64,000 nucleotides of DNA from Siphonodentalium dalli. Taxonomy: Eukaryota > Mollusca > Scaphopoda > Gadilida > Siphonodentaliidae. A program made the translations under genes and the position numbers. Location of the stretch: NCBI GenBank assembly GCA_032622095.1, contig CP136069.1, positions 87,008,958 to 87,072,957 of the forward strand. The letters run 5' to 3'. Of the stretch, positions 1 to 11,808 are shown one piece after another. The notes under the pieces were generated by a model that saw only the letters and a program-made list of their open reading frames with translations, did no database searches and was not told where the DNA came from. Every line of letters starts with the position of its first letter. Positions within the stretch are counted from its first letter, which is position 1.

Positions 1-198
1 CAAGGTTAGTATTTCGTGCATAGTCTATGATAAATTCTCAATTAACAATACAGCTACACTTTTTATTAACTTTTATATTCCAAAGTGTGCCCCATGACTT
101 ATTACAAGGTCTTATAAATTTAATATGTGCGTACCCAATTAAGTTAGCTCTCTTAGTTACTAAGCTGCGTGTGATAATGGGGGATTTATCTTTTTCAT
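1..198. other. Sequence upstream of the first visible polymerase exon
   Basis: AT-rich, with no convincing gene. The polymerase frame is open from about position 178, after a TAA at 175-177, and has no ATG near its start. This suggests that the first visible exon begins at a splice acceptor here and that earlier exons lie left of the window. Confidence 0.4.
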
Positions 199-1268
199 GT
201 GGCCAACGTAGTAACCTCCCACCAGAACTTGTCTTTGGACGGATCGTTCAGGATTACAGTAGGTTCTATAAGAATACCTAGAGGCTCCGGCAAAAACGGT
301 ATACCGTTAGACAACGACCTATCAATTTTACGGAAAAGATCCATGGTATACATGAACAATAAGGACAAGGCATGTCTGTCAAGAGCTATAGTCGTTTGCA
401 TCGCCCGGTTATCCATAGTCAAAGAGGATTTAAAAAGAATGTATCCTGGTCAGTCCAACATCGACATATTCTTGAAACATGGCAAGGTATCAGCCTGTTA
501 TTACAAGGATATCACAAAGGGTTCCACAGCAAATGAACAGAGGGCGGCTGCATACAGCGTACTCTCAATATTAGGCCTATCTGCAAACGTTCCTGGTGAC
601 TTGGCTGACATCCCGAAATTTGAGGACTTCTTCGAGGTCAACATAATTCTGATAAGTGCTGCAACGGGGAACAAAGTTAGCAGAGCAAACAACAAGTACC
701 AGCGCAATATCTATCTTTACTATCAAGAACAGCAACACTTTACACCCATTGTATCCATCACCGGTTTCTTTCAAAAAGCTTTCTTTTGCCAACCCTGTCT
801 CAAGGCCTTCCAAAACCGAACTGACCATGTATGTGACAACTATTGTATAGTGTGCAAAACCAAAGGCTGTTTGTACACCGAAAACAACATGACCTGTTCC
901 AAATGCCACATGGCATGTCGCAGTGAAGAGTGTTTCCAGCGACACCTGCAGACGCCGAAAAACGACAAGTCTCAATGTGATTCATACTGGCGATGTACAC
1001 ATTGTACGAAGGTGATAAACATCAGACAAAGAGAAGAGAGTGAACACCACTGTGGTGAATTCAAATGTACATCGTGTCATCAGTGGTTAGTGGGCCACCA
1101 TAAATGCTTCATCAGACCGCCTACGCCTTGCGTCAAACCACACAAACTCATATATTTCGACTTTGAATCGACACAAGCGGAAATATTTTCTTGCGAAGCT
1201 GGTTACAAAATGGGCCCTCCTTGCAAGAAAACGTGTGATGAAAATCAAAGATGCAGCACTTGCAGAAG
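199..1268 (+). CDS. PolB exon (first visible): N-terminal domain, Cys-rich region and Exo I
   Basis: Encodes the N-terminal part, then a stretch with many CxxC and H/C pairs (about nt 800-1120) that looks like several zinc-binding knuckles, then the 3'-5' exonuclease motif I, DFES, at about 1159-1170. The frame starts without an ATG, so the true start is probably in an upstream exon. The donor is at 1269 (GTAAGC). Confidence 0.82.
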
Positions 1269-1351
1269 GTAAGCAAATAATTTTATACTTTATGATAAAT
1301 ACTCACATGCTTACCTCGTTTCAAACACTTACCTACATGTTTTAATTGCAG
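1269..1351 (+). other. PolB intron 1 (83 bp)
   Basis: GTAAGC donor at 1269 and a pyrimidine-rich acceptor ending TTGCAG at 1351. Removing it keeps the Cys-rich coding frame continuous. Its size is typical of the short introns in this gene. Confidence 0.8.
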
Positions 1352-1860
1352 GTGCATCGAGTGTAAACTACCTTACTGTGGCCTAAACAGACACATTCCC
1401 AATCTGGTGGTCACACAATCTAGTTGCGAGAAATGCGAAAACGACACCGTTGATGAACATTCAGTCTGCTCTAGCTGTGGTTCAAGATGCGCGGATTGCG
1501 CTCTGAGAGACAAAGAAGGTCAATTTAAAAAAAAACCCTGTTTGGACAAATCACAATGCGGTAAGAGGTAGTTTATCGCCTCTGGTGACAACACGCTCAT
1601 GGCTTTTGGATTGTGGCTGTTTACAGACGCCCACAAGGGGTTCACGGCTGTAAGCCACAATGGAAAAGCCTATGACAATATACTGCTGCTGGAATACCAG
1701 GTGTTCCAAGGAATACGTCCGACGGCTCTTATATATGCAGGGTCTAAGATCATGTACATGAAGACTCACCATGGCGTGCGTGTCATTGACAGCTTCAATT
1801 TCTTGGCCATGGGTCTCGGAGCATTGCCAGGTGCTTTCGACCTGAAAGAACTCAAAAAAG
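1352..1860 (+). CDS. PolB exon 2: second Cys-rich stretch and Exo II, with in-frame TAG
   Basis: More CxxC pairs (1352-1560), then the exonuclease II region with HNG followed by YDN at about 1654-1680, and a conserved IDS element near 1786. An in-frame TAG at 1569-1571 interrupts the exon. Coding similarity is good on both sides, so I read it as a point nonsense change and not an intron: the GTAAGA at 1561 has no usable acceptor nearby. Confidence 0.8.
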
Positions 1861-1950
1861 GTAAATAACCCTCTTTTATAGACCTCACTATAATCCCCCC
1901 CCCTAAAAAATGACACATGCCTAAAAATATTTTTGTTCTAACCCCTGCAG

Positions 1951-2201
1951 GTTACTTTCCCCACTACTTCAACACCAAAGAAAATGAAAACTACAGAGGT
2001 CCCTACCCCGAGCCCTCATACTACGGCGCTGATACCATGTCCACCGAAAAAAGAAAAAAGTTTCTCGAATGGCACGCTACCAAAGAGGGTGAAGTGTTCG
2101 ATTTTAAGAAGGAGCTGCTCGAATATTGTACTAGTGATGTTGACATCCTCCGCCAGGCCTGTACTAAATTTAGAGCGCTGTTTACACAGGTTACCGAGAA
2201 G
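1951..2201 (+). CDS. PolB exon 3: Exo III
   Basis: The upstream acceptor CCCTGCAG ends at 1950 and the donor GTCAGT starts at 2202. It carries the YC-x-x-D exonuclease III motif at about 2123-2140, followed by an RQAC element typical of Maverick polymerases. The preceding intron is 1861-1950 (90 bp). Confidence 0.82.
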
Positions 2202-2318
2202 GTCAGTATTTTCAACTCATAATTTTCTCATAAGTTTCAACTAGTCTATTATGTGATGCTCTAAGTCATATTTTTTTTTAGCTCCTTTTGACTAAAATTT
2301 ATACCATCTTATCCCCAG

Positions 2319-2760
2319 GTCGTGGATCCGTTCAAAGCAGTTACCATTAGCTCAGCTTGCATGGCGTCCTACAAAATGCTGTTTTTAGAGGAAACATATA
2401 CGATCAACCTAAAGAAAAAGGACGGAACGGTGACAGAAGACGTGCCTATGAAGAAACTAAATGGAAAATACCATGTATTTCATGAAGGAAAGTGGGTGGA
2501 GAAGGGTGTACTTATGGCTCTCGGTATGCAGTGCTCAGTCGAAAAATTTATCAGCACACCGATAGCCAAGGTACCATCAGCATCGTACAGAAACGCGGAC
2601 CAATACTCCATGGTGTCTATTCAGTGGCTGTCTTGGCTGGCCTACACCAAAAATATTGAAATAGAACACGCTCTGAACGGGGAGGAATACAAAATCCCCC
2701 ACTCGAAGTACAAAGTGGACGGGTTCTGCAGAGCTAGCAACACCGTTTACGAGTTCCACG
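2319..2760 (+). CDS. PolB exon 4, last exon before the giant intron
   Basis: Follows intron 3 (2202-2318, acceptor TCCCCAG). It encodes the link between exonuclease and polymerase domains and ends inside a conserved YEFHG element. The final glycine codon is split by the intron. The donor at 2761 is a strong GTAAGT. The frame resumes exactly with the CFYHACRKC segment at 24649, which shows that the two parts belong to one gene. Confidence 0.85.
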
Positions 2761-3494
2761 GTAAGTACACCCACACACACACACACATACATGTTTATGG
2801 TGTCAAACGCGGACATCTCTTGGAACCATCACAAATGAGGACCTCACAAAAAATGAGTGTATGTGATTTCGAGTGCTCAATTCGTCAAACGTTCACCTGA
2901 TAGATAATTCTTCTGTATATGGTTAATGGTTGTAACGAGATTTGTTCCATGTGTTCTGTGAGTACATAGTGGGGACACACCAGGTTCACACTCTGAACTG
3001 TACACGGAAATTAAACTGAGGACAACACACACAGAGTGTTCATATGAGATAAAACGAGGACGTGCAATACACACCGACAGAGGTATTCAACTGGGGACAG
3101 GGTTTATGTGTATGTATCACGATACCTAAATGGGCACAGATGAGATATGTATTCCCCGTGCATTTATATTGATAGCACACTCCGTTGAAATTCGTTGTAT
3201 CTTGTTAAAACATACTGATGGAATATATATCAGTACAATGATTAACTCTACACGACCAATGAACTATTTCATGGGACCCCAAATTGTTTATCAGTTTCAT
3301 TAACATAGTGCTTCATTTAGTATCGAGCCAGAGATTATGCATTGTATGTATTTTGAGAAATAAGCGAAGTGAAAGCTCAAAACATCTGCCGAGAAATACA
3401 ACCATCTGAAAACCCATTGAGAACTGTTAATGGTCCATTTGAACCATTCTGATGAGACCATTGGTTCTTATCAGAGATGCGGTTTTAAATTACT
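2761..3494. other. Left part of intron 4: short (CA)n and GGGGAC-rich sequence
   Basis: Starts with a short CA microsatellite (about 2768-2790). The GGGGAC/GAGGAC hexamer then recurs at about 2971, 3019, 3056 and 3092. It also recurs in satellite B and near the right end of the intron. No gene seen. Confidence 0.5.
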
Positions 3495-3614
3495 GTTTAT
3501 ATGTGAAAACCCCTTTAACGAAGATCAATTGGAGGGCAAGTCTGGAGCCAGCAGCCGCTGTAATCCCAGCTCCAATAGCGTATATTAAAGTTGTTGCAGT
3601 TAAAAAGCTCGTAG
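3495..3614 (+). pseudogene. 18S rRNA fragment (530-loop region)
   Basis: About 110 bases closely match the universally conserved small-subunit segment GCCAGCAGCCGC..GTAAT..CCAGCTCCAATAGCG and continue to TTAAAAAGCTCGTAG. A few substitutions in near-invariant positions (for example GCAGCCGCTGTAATCC) and its isolation show that it is not a functional gene. It abuts a 28S fragment directly, although these regions are far apart in a normal rDNA unit. Confidence 0.88.
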
Positions 3615-4307
3615 GGGCCGAATTTTGTTCCTCGCGGTCTCCGTTCGACGGCCGATCGTCGGCGGGATCGAGGACCGCACACCTTCGTGCCGGTCGTCTG
3701 TCTGCTGGAGGGAGTCACGACTGACCGGAAGCTCAGCTTTGCGGGCTGCCGGTCAAACGCTCTCTTCGGGTCTCTGGGCGGTGGGATCCCGAGCACGATG
3801 GCCGTATTGAAACACGTACCAAGGAGTGTCGCTAATCGCTAACCCGAAGGTGCAATGAAAGTGAAGGCCGCTCTCGGAGCGCTAGCCGAGGTGGGATATG
3901 CGTCTGCTTCGCAAGCTTCTTGGCGTACCACCGGTCAACCGCCGGTGTCGATCTCCTCGTTTTGGCGGGGCAGGCGAGGCCGAGCAAGAGCGAGCACGTT
4001 GGGACCCGAAATATGAAGATGAACTATGCGTGAGTAGGACGAAGCCAGAGGAAACTCTGGTGGAAGTCCGCAGCGATTCTGACGGGCAAATCGATCGTCA
4101 AACTTGGGTATAGAGGCGAAAGACTAATCGAACCGTTTAGTAGCTTGTTCCACCGAAGTTTCCCTCAGGATAGCTGCATGGCGCTCATACACGCAAGCAT
4201 GATTATCCAGTAAAGCGATTGATTAGAGGCATTTGGGACGGAACGTTCTAACCCTATTCTCAAACTTTAAATGGGCAAGAAGCCCGCCTCGCTCGAATCT
4301 TGAAGAT
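3615..4307 (+). pseudogene. 28S rRNA fragment, copy 1 (longest)
   Basis: Large-subunit rRNA segment including ACCCGAAATATGAAGATGAACTATG, GAGGAAACTCTGGTGGAAGT, GGGCGAAAGACTAATCGAAC and CTCAAACTTTAAATGGG, all strongly conserved eukaryotic 28S signatures. It keeps about 65 extra bases at its 5' side that the other six copies lack, and it is the only one joined to 18S sequence. Scattered substitutions make it non-functional. Confidence 0.88.
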
Positions 4308-4560
4308 GTTGTCTTTATGTGTGAAATCTATTTCATTAACAGTGTGTTTCCAATCGAGGACACACAAAACAGGTGCAAACACGACAACTGAGGACCTAAC
4401 TTTATAGTATGTGAATATATAAAATAGTTCTGAAAGTTGGACCATTTTCAAGAACGGTAAAGATTTTGACCGATTTGACGGCATGGGTGGGTGGCCCGCC
4501 CCTAATACCACCTAGAAACACACCGACCCCCCCCCCCCCCCCACCCATCCACGCTTAAGC
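4308..4560 (+). repeat. Satellite B unit followed by a partial satellite C unit
   Basis: Contains the TATGTGTGAAATCTATTTC block of satellite B and then the CGATTTGACGGCATGGGTGG block of satellite C. It ends in a C-rich tract at about 4525-4543. These are the same modules found in every later unit. Confidence 0.8.
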
Positions 4561-4646
4561 TATCGGAAGAACCTGTTCCCTGACAACCAGACGCAGTATT
4601 TAATCAGAGTAATTAGGCAATGAAAATGGAAGAGTTCATCATTGAT

Positions 4647-5005
4647 CTATCGGATTATCTTAACTGTAGCATCTGGCACTGTCGAAATTGGATGAAAACA
4701 TGTTATTATATCAAGCAGTCTGCGGAATGTATGTCAGGTTTACTGGTCAGAGTAATTGTTAGGTGTATGCCTGCTGTGTTTGGATATTTGATACCAGCTC
4801 TCTCATCATAGTTATGGCTTATGCATGCATGAAACTTATGCATGCATGACAGCCGGGGTCCCCACATATTTTCGACTGTGCACATCGGTTTTAATTTGAT
4901 GTATGGTTTTAATCAGACTGTTGTTTAGTGTATATTTTGTGGTTATTTCCCAGATGCAAATTACCCAATTTTGAAGGAAATTCCGTATAATTAGAATAGA
5001 TAGTG
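4647..5005 (+). repeat. Repeat E, copy 1
   Basis: A roughly 350-bp segment containing the palindromic ATGCATGCAT steps near 4820-4850. It recurs at 20965-21290, and its right end recurs again at about 21795-21884. No coding potential recognised. Confidence 0.8.
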
Positions 5006-5057
5006 GCTGTCGCTATATGTCCACATAATCACAATTCCTACCCGACAGCAAACCCAT

Positions 5058-5715
5058 TCACAATGGAGCTGCGCTGGTGCAGCATTAAATAGTGCCTCAT
5101 CCTTTTCATGAGAGGAGCTTTCATTAAACAATGCCTTATCCCTTTCACGACGGGAGCTTTGATGGTAGAGCATTAAATAGTACCTTATCCCATCCATGAC
5201 GGAGCTGTGCTGGTGCAGCATTAAACAGTGCCTCATCTCTTTCATGGCGGGAACTTTGCTGGTGAAGTATTAAACAGTGTATTATCCCTTTCATTGCGGT
5301 AGATGTGCTGGTGCAGCATTAAACAGTGCCGTATTCCCTTCATGGGGCATCTGTGCTGGTATAGCACTAAACAGTGCATTATCCCTTTTATGGCGGGAGC
5401 TTTGCTGGTGCAGTATTAAAAGTACCTTATACATTTATGGCCGAGCTGTGCTGGTGCAGCATTAAATTTTACCTTATCCTATTCAAGGTGGAGCTGTGCT
5501 GGCGCAGCGATACACAGTGCCTTATCCCTTCCATGACGAGAGCTGTGCTGGTGCAGCATTAAATAGTGTCTTATCCCTTTCATGAAGGTAGCTTTGCTTG
5601 TGCAACATTATAGCACCTTATCCTTTCATGACGGGAGCTTTGCTTGTTCAGCATTAAACAGTACCTTATCCCATTCATGACCGAGCTGTGCTGGTGCAGC
5701 AGTATATAGTATATC
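5058..5715 (+). repeat. Minisatellite D, about 12 units of roughly 50 bp
   Basis: Degenerate tandem repeat of a unit containing GCTGTGCTGGTGCAGCATTA and CCTTATCCCTTTCATG. Units differ by substitutions and small indels. There are no unique spacers, so it is a tandem minisatellite and not a CRISPR-like array. Confidence 0.85.
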
Positions 5716-5757
5716 GGTTAACCACCTCTATATATCATGGGGGTGGTACATAAGAAA

Positions 5758-6705
5758 TACACCATTTTCGAGAACGGTAAGGATTTCGACCGATTTGACG
5801 GCATGGGTAGGTGGCCCGCCCAAAATAATACCTAGAAACACCCCGAACCCCCACCCATCACCCCTGGGGGCTGCCACCCCGAGGGGGTGAAAATGTGGTA
5901 TGGACAATTTTCGAGAACGGGAAGGATTTCGACCGATTTGACGGCATGGGTAGGTGGCCCGCCTTAAATACTACCTAGAAACACCCCGACCCCCCACCCA
6001 TCACCCCCGGGGGTGCCATTCCGAGGGGGTGAAAATGGGGTATGGACGATTTTCAAGAACGGTAAAGATTTTGACCGATTTGACGGCATGGGTGGGTGGC
6101 CCACCCCTAATACCACCTAGAAACACACCGACCCCCCGACCATCTCCCGGGGGGGGGGGTGCCACCCCGAGGGGTGAAAATGGGGAATAAACCATTTTCG
6201 AGAACGGTAATGATTTCGGCCGATTTGACGGCATGGGTGAGTGGCCCGCCCTAATACCACCTAGAAACACACCGACCCCTCACACATCACCCCCGGTGGG
6301 TGCCACCCCGAGGGTGTGAAAATGGGGTATGAACCATTTTCGAGAACGGTAACGATTTCGACCGATTTGACGGCATGGGTCGTGGCCCGGCCCAAATGCT
6401 ACCAAAACACACCGACTCCCCACCCATTACCTCCGGGGGGGGGGGGTGCCACCCGAGGGGGTGAAAATGGGGTAAGGACCATTTTTGAGAACGGTAAGGA
6501 TTTCGACCGATTTGACGGCATGCGTGTGTGGCCCGCCCCAGATACCACCTAAAAACACCCCGACCCCCAACCCATCACCCCGGGGGCTGCCACCCCGAGA
6601 GGGTGAAAATGGGGTATGGACAATTTTCGAGAACGGTAAGGATTTCGACCGATTTGACGGCATGGGTGGGTGGCCCGCCCCAAATACTACCTAGAAACAC
6701 CCCGA
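5758..6705 (+). repeat. Satellite C array, about 7 units of about 143 bp
   Basis: Tandem GC-rich unit beginning CCATTTTCGAGAACGGTAAG and containing CGATTTGACGGCATGGGTGG and a C-run/G-run palindrome (CACCCCCGGGGGTG type). Units start near 5761, 5904, 6047, 6191, 6334, 6478 and 6620. The last unit is cut at the same point, CTAGAAACACCCCGA, where 28S copy 2 begins. Confidence 0.9.
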
Positions 6706-7330
6706 CCTTCGTGCCGGTCGTCTGTCTGTCGGAGGGAGTCACGACTGACCGGAAGCTCAGCTTTGCGGGCTGCCGGTCAACCGCTCTCTTCGGGTCTCTG
6801 GGCGGTGGGATCCCGAGCACGATGGCCGTATTGAAACACGTACCAAGGAGTGTCGCTAATCGCTAACCCGAAGGCGCAATGAAAGTGAAGGCCGCTCTCG
6901 GAGCGCTAGCCGAGGTGGGATCCGCGTCTGCTTCGCAAGCTTCTTGGCGTACCACCGGTCACCCGCCGGTGTCGATCTCCTCGTTTTGGTGGGGCAGGCG
7001 AGGCCGAGCAAGAGCGAGCACGTTTGGACCCGAAAGATGAAGATGAACTATGCGTGAGTAGGACGAAGCCAGAGGAAACTCTGGTGGAAGTCCGCAGCGA
7101 TTCTGACGGGCAAATCGATCGTCAAACTTGGGTATAGGGGCGAAAGACTAATCGAACCGTTTAGTAGCTTTTTCCACCGAAGTTTCCCTCAGGATAGCTG
7201 CATGGCGCTCATACACGCAAGCATGATTATTCAGTAAAGCGAATGATTAGAGGCATTTGGGACGGAACGTCCTAAACCTATTCTCAAACTTTAAATGGGT
7301 AAGAAGCCCGCGTCGCTCGAATCTTGAAGG
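6706..7330 (+). pseudogene. 28S rRNA fragment, copy 2
   Basis: Same 28S segment as copy 1, but starting at CCTTCGTGCCGG, directly after truncated satellite C. Substitutions and the absence of the rest of 28S make it non-functional. It opens the first canonical higher-order unit. Confidence 0.9.
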
Positions 7331-7458
7331 TCTTTATGTGTGAAATTTATTTCAGTAACAGTGTGTTTCCAATTGGACCTAACTTCATAGCTTTGAATAT
7401 ATAAAATAGTTCTGAAAGTTGAAATGTCCCCAGTTAAAGACACTTATGTCTTTATGTA

Positions 7459-8820
7459 TAGAAGAGACATTATCATGGGATTAATATAGAAGAGACATTA
7501 TCATGGGATTTGCATGTGGACACAATTCTAAAAATACTCTCTAGAAATTTAGGTGTCTTGAGAAAGGTCAGTGAATTTATACCCAGGGAAACTGTGAAGA
7601 CCCTCTATTCCGTACTCATTATTCCACATTTTACTTATTGTAATGCCATTGGTGCTCAACAACAAAAAAAACCTTAAAAAGATTGAGAACTTACAGGATA
7701 GATCTATTAGAACTCTGTCTTATAACAAAAGAAGCATACACGAAATTTGCAAGAACAATAATTTGCTACTGCTGTAGGACATTGGGAACATGCAATTAGT
7801 TAAAATTTTACATGAATTCCACAAAAATAAACTTCCAAAATCATTATCTGCCCTATTCACCAATATAGATGAAATTCATAACCACAATACAAGGTTCAAA
7901 GCAGAAGGAAACCTGTATTGTAAATACAAAATAACTACAAAAGCTAAGAAGCGATATCTACTAGAGCAAGGTGTCTCTGGAATCAACTGCCATGTGACTG
8001 TAAACTACGAATAGAAACTGACGAAACATATCCAAAATATCTTTAAAAGTTTTTCATTGACAAATATTTATCTGAAGCCTGATACTTCTTTCATAAATGA
8101 TCCATATTACCACAAGACTGATTTCCAGCAGTGAATAGATACTTGAACAGAGAGGGAAACTTTTATTCTTTCATGCTATAATTTTTTTAATGCATGCTTC
8201 AATCTACCCTCTCTAGCCAGGTGTCTCCACTGATGAAACTCAATTTTGATAATTTGTATTATTTAACTTAACATGAATTAATTTAAAGCTGAAAGTTGAA
8301 TGAAAACCAATCAAATATTATCTCCCAATTCTCCATGTAAACATTACAAACTATTAACACACATCACAAAAGCACCTTTTTCCTACCAAATATTGATTGA
8401 CAGTAGACTAAGATTGATAACACAGATTTCACTGACATGCCCCCACGGTCCATGTTGGCTGGCAAAGACCAGTGTGGATAATGGGTCCATGTTGGTAAAA
8501 CAGGTCACAGCAAGAGCCATGAAAGTAAATCAATATTTTACTCCATTGAAACAAGTGAGAAATGACTATATATTATGTTGACTCCCCCTTCCCACCCCAC
8601 TCCTGCCCCCACCCCAATATCCCCCATCCAGTCCCTTGCATTCATCTCAACTGCACCTCTCTTGTACATAAGCACTGCACCTCATGATATACGTTGATAA
8701 AATGTTATCTGAACATATTACCATAAAGGGCCGTGCCTCGAAAAGTTGTACTTTTGCAGGGTCCTGTTTTCACATTATTATTATTATGAAATTTGATATC
8801 AAATAAACTCTAAACTCTAT
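7459..8820 (+). mobile_element. 5'-truncated non-LTR retrotransposon 3' end, copy 1
   Basis: Encodes the last part of a reverse transcriptase (the thumb and post-RT region, with the recognisable LTYCNAIW segment) in two frames broken by a frameshift, followed by a 3' UTR and an ATT-repeat tail at about 8775-8790. The 5' edge has a duplicated motif of about 23 bp (AGAAGAGACATTATCATGGG). This copy has one extra deletion, near 7650. It is a fixed module of the satellite unit, not an independent insertion. Confidence 0.8.
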
Positions 8821-9330
8821 TATGTGTGAAATCTATTTCATTAACAGTGTGTTTCCAATTGAGGACACACACAACAGGTGCAAACACGACAACTGGGGAC
8901 CTAACTTTATAGTATTTGAATATATAAAATAGTTCTGAAAGTTGAAATGTCCCCAATTAAAGACACTTCTGTCTTTATGTGTGAAATCTATTTCAATAAC
9001 AGTGTGTTTCCAATCGAGGACACACAAAACAGGTGCAAACACGACAACTGAGGACCTAACTTTATAGTATGTGAATATATAAAATAGTTCTGAAAGTTGG
9101 ACCATTTTCAAGAACGGTAAAGATTTTGACCGATTTGACGGCATGGGTGGGTGGCCCGCCCCTAATACCACCTAGAAACACACCGACCCCTCCCACCCAT
9201 CCCACGGGAGGGATGCCATCCCGAGGGGGTGAAACTGGGGTAGGAACCATTTTCGAAAACGTTAAGGTTTTCGCACGATTTGACGGCATGGGTGGGTGGC
9301 CCGCCCCAAATACTACCTAGAAACACCCCG
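8821..9330 (+). repeat. Satellite B (2 units) then satellite C (2 units)
   Basis: Two B units of about 157 bp, then about 230 bp of C up to the fixed C/28S junction. The two-B arrangement makes this higher-order unit about 150 bp longer than those with one B unit. Confidence 0.85.
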
Positions 9331-9956
9331 ACCTTCGTGCCGGTCGTCTGTCTGTCGGAGGGAGTCACGACTGACCGGATGCTCAGCTTTGCGGGCTGCC
9401 GGTCAACCGCTCTCTTCGGGTCTCTGGGCGGTGGGATCCCGAGCACGATGGCCGTATTGAAACACGTACCAAGGAGTGTCGCTAATCGCTAACCCGAAGG
9501 CGCAATGAAAGTGAAGGCCGCTCTCGGAGCGCTAGCCGAGGTGGGATCCGCGTCTGCTTCGCAAGCTTCTTGGCGTACCACCGGTCACCCGCCGGTGTCG
9601 ATCTCCTCGTTTTGGTGGGGCAGACGAGGCCGAACAAGAGCGAGCACGTTTTGACCCGAAAGATGAAGATGAACTATGCGTGAGTAGGACGAAGCCAGAG
9701 GAAACTCTGGTGGAAGTCCGCAGCGATTCTGACGGGCAAATCGATCGTAAAACTTGGGTATAGGGGCGAAAGACTAATCGAACCGTTTAGTAGCATTTTC
9801 CACCGAGGTTTCCCTCAGGATAGCTGCATGGCGCTCATACACGCAAGCATGATTATTCAGTAAAGCGAATGATTAGAGGCATTTGGGACGGAACGTCCTA
9901 AACCTATTCTCAAACTTTAAATGGGTAAGAAGCCCGCCTCGCTCGAATCTTGAAGG
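9331..9956 (+). pseudogene. 28S rRNA fragment, copy 3
   Basis: Near-identical to copy 2, with the same 5' and 3' limits. It is a member of the higher-order array and non-functional. Confidence 0.9.
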
Positions 9957-10084
9957 TCTTTATGTGTGAAATTTATTTCAGTAACAGTGTGTTTCCAATT
10001 GGACCTAACTTCATAGCTTTGAATATATAAAATAGTTCTGAAAGTTGAAATGTCCCCAGTTAAAGACACTTATGTCTTTATGTA

Positions 10085-11446
10085 TAGAAGAGACATTATC
10101 ATGGGATTAATATAGAAGAGACATTATCATGGGATTTGCATGTGGACACAATTCTAAAAATACTCTCTAGAAATTTAGGTGTCTTGAGAAAGGTCAGTGA
10201 ATTTATACCCAGGGAAACTGTGAAGACCCTCTATTCCGTACTCATTATTCCACATCTTACTTATTGTAATGCCATTTGGTGCTCAACAACAAAAAAAACC
10301 TTAAAAAGATTGAGAACTTACAGGATAGATCTATTAGAACTCTGTCTTATAACAAAAGAAGCATACAAGAAATTTGCAAGAACAATAATTTGCTACTGCT
10401 GTAGGACATTGGGAACATGCAATTAGTTAAAATTTTACATGAATTCCACAAAAAGAAACTTCCAAAATCATTATCAGCCCTATTCACCAATATAGATGAA
10501 ATTCATAACCACAATACAAGGTTCAAAGCAGAAGGAAACCTGTATTGTAAATACAAAATAACTACAAAAGCTAAGAAGCGATATCTACTAGAGCAAGGTG
10601 TCTCTGGAATCAACTGCCATGTGACTGTAAACTACGAATAGAAACTGACGAAACATATCCAAAATATCTTTAAAAGTTTTTCATTGACAAATATTTATCT
10701 GAAGCCTGATACTTCTTTCATAAATGATCCATTTTACCACAAGACTGATTTCCAGCAGTGAATAGATACTTGAACAGAGAGGGAAACTTTTATTCTTTCA
10801 TGCTATCATTTTTTTAATGCATGCTTCAATCTACCCTCTCTAGCCAGGTGTCTCCACTGATGAAACTCAATTTTGATAATTTGTATTATTTAACTTAACA
10901 TGAATTAATTTAAAGCTGAAAGTTGAATGAAAACCAATCAAATATTATCTCCCAATTCTCCATGTAAACATTACAAACTATTAACACACATCACAAAAGC
11001 ACCTTTTTCCTACCAAATATTGATTGACAGTAGACTAAGATTGATAACACAGATTTCACTGACATGCCCCCACGGTCCATGTTGGCTGGCAAAGACCAGT
11101 GTGGATAATGGGTCCATGTTGGTAAAACAGGTCACAGCAAGAGCCATGAAAGTAAATCAATATTTTACTCCATTGAAACAAGTGAGAAATGACTATATAT
11201 TATGTTGACTCCCCCTTCCCACCCCACTCCTGCCCCCACCCCAATATCCCCCATCCAGTCCCTTGCATTCATCTCAACTGCACCTCTCTTGTACATAAGC
11301 ACTGCACCTCATGATATACGTTGATAAAATGTTATCTGACCATATTACCATAAAGGGCCGTGCCTCGAAAAGTTGTACTTTTGCAGGGTCCTGTTTTCAC
11401 ATTATTATTATTATGAAATTTGATATCAAATAAACTCTAAACTCTA
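10085..11446 (+). mobile_element. Truncated non-LTR 3' end, copy 2
   Basis: Same limits and the same internal frameshift as copy 1. RT remnant frames are at 10136-10426 and 10417-10641. Sharing of the frameshift between copies shows that the module was amplified after it had already decayed. Confidence 0.85.
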
Positions 11447-11808
11447 TTATGTGTGAAATCTATTTCATTAACAGTGTGTTTCCAATCGAGGACACACAAA
11501 ACAGGTGCAAACACGACAACTGAGGACCTAACTTTATAGTATGTGAATATATAAAATAGTTCTGAAAGTTGGACCATTTTCAAGAACGGTAAAGATTTTG
11601 ACCGATTTGACGGCATGGGTGGGTGGCCCGCCCCTAATACCACCTAGAAACACACCGACCCCCCCCCCCCCACCCATCCCACGGGAGGGATGCCATCCCG
11701 AGGGGGTGAAACTGGGGTAGGAACCATTTTCGAGAACGGTAAGGATTTCGCACGATTTGACGGCATGGGTGGGTGGCCCGCCCCAAATACTACCTAGAAA
11801 CACCCCGA
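11447..11808 (+). repeat. Satellite B (1 unit) then satellite C
   Basis: One B unit, then C units with a C-rich tract at about 11659-11672, ending at the fixed junction with the 28S fragment. Confidence 0.85.

Noticed and set aside
1561-1571. GTAAGA at 1561 as a splice donor that would remove the TAG
   Set aside because: Coding similarity resumes right after the TAG, and the only nearby AG would give an intron of about 11 bases.
5058-5715. Regular short repeats that look like a CRISPR array
   Set aside because: There are no unique spacers and units are contiguous and degenerate. It is a eukaryotic minisatellite.
5954-6690. Several open frames of 70-110 codons on both strands in satellite C
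   Set aside because: They follow the repeat period, occur in overlapping frames on both strands and show no domain. They are repeat artefacts.
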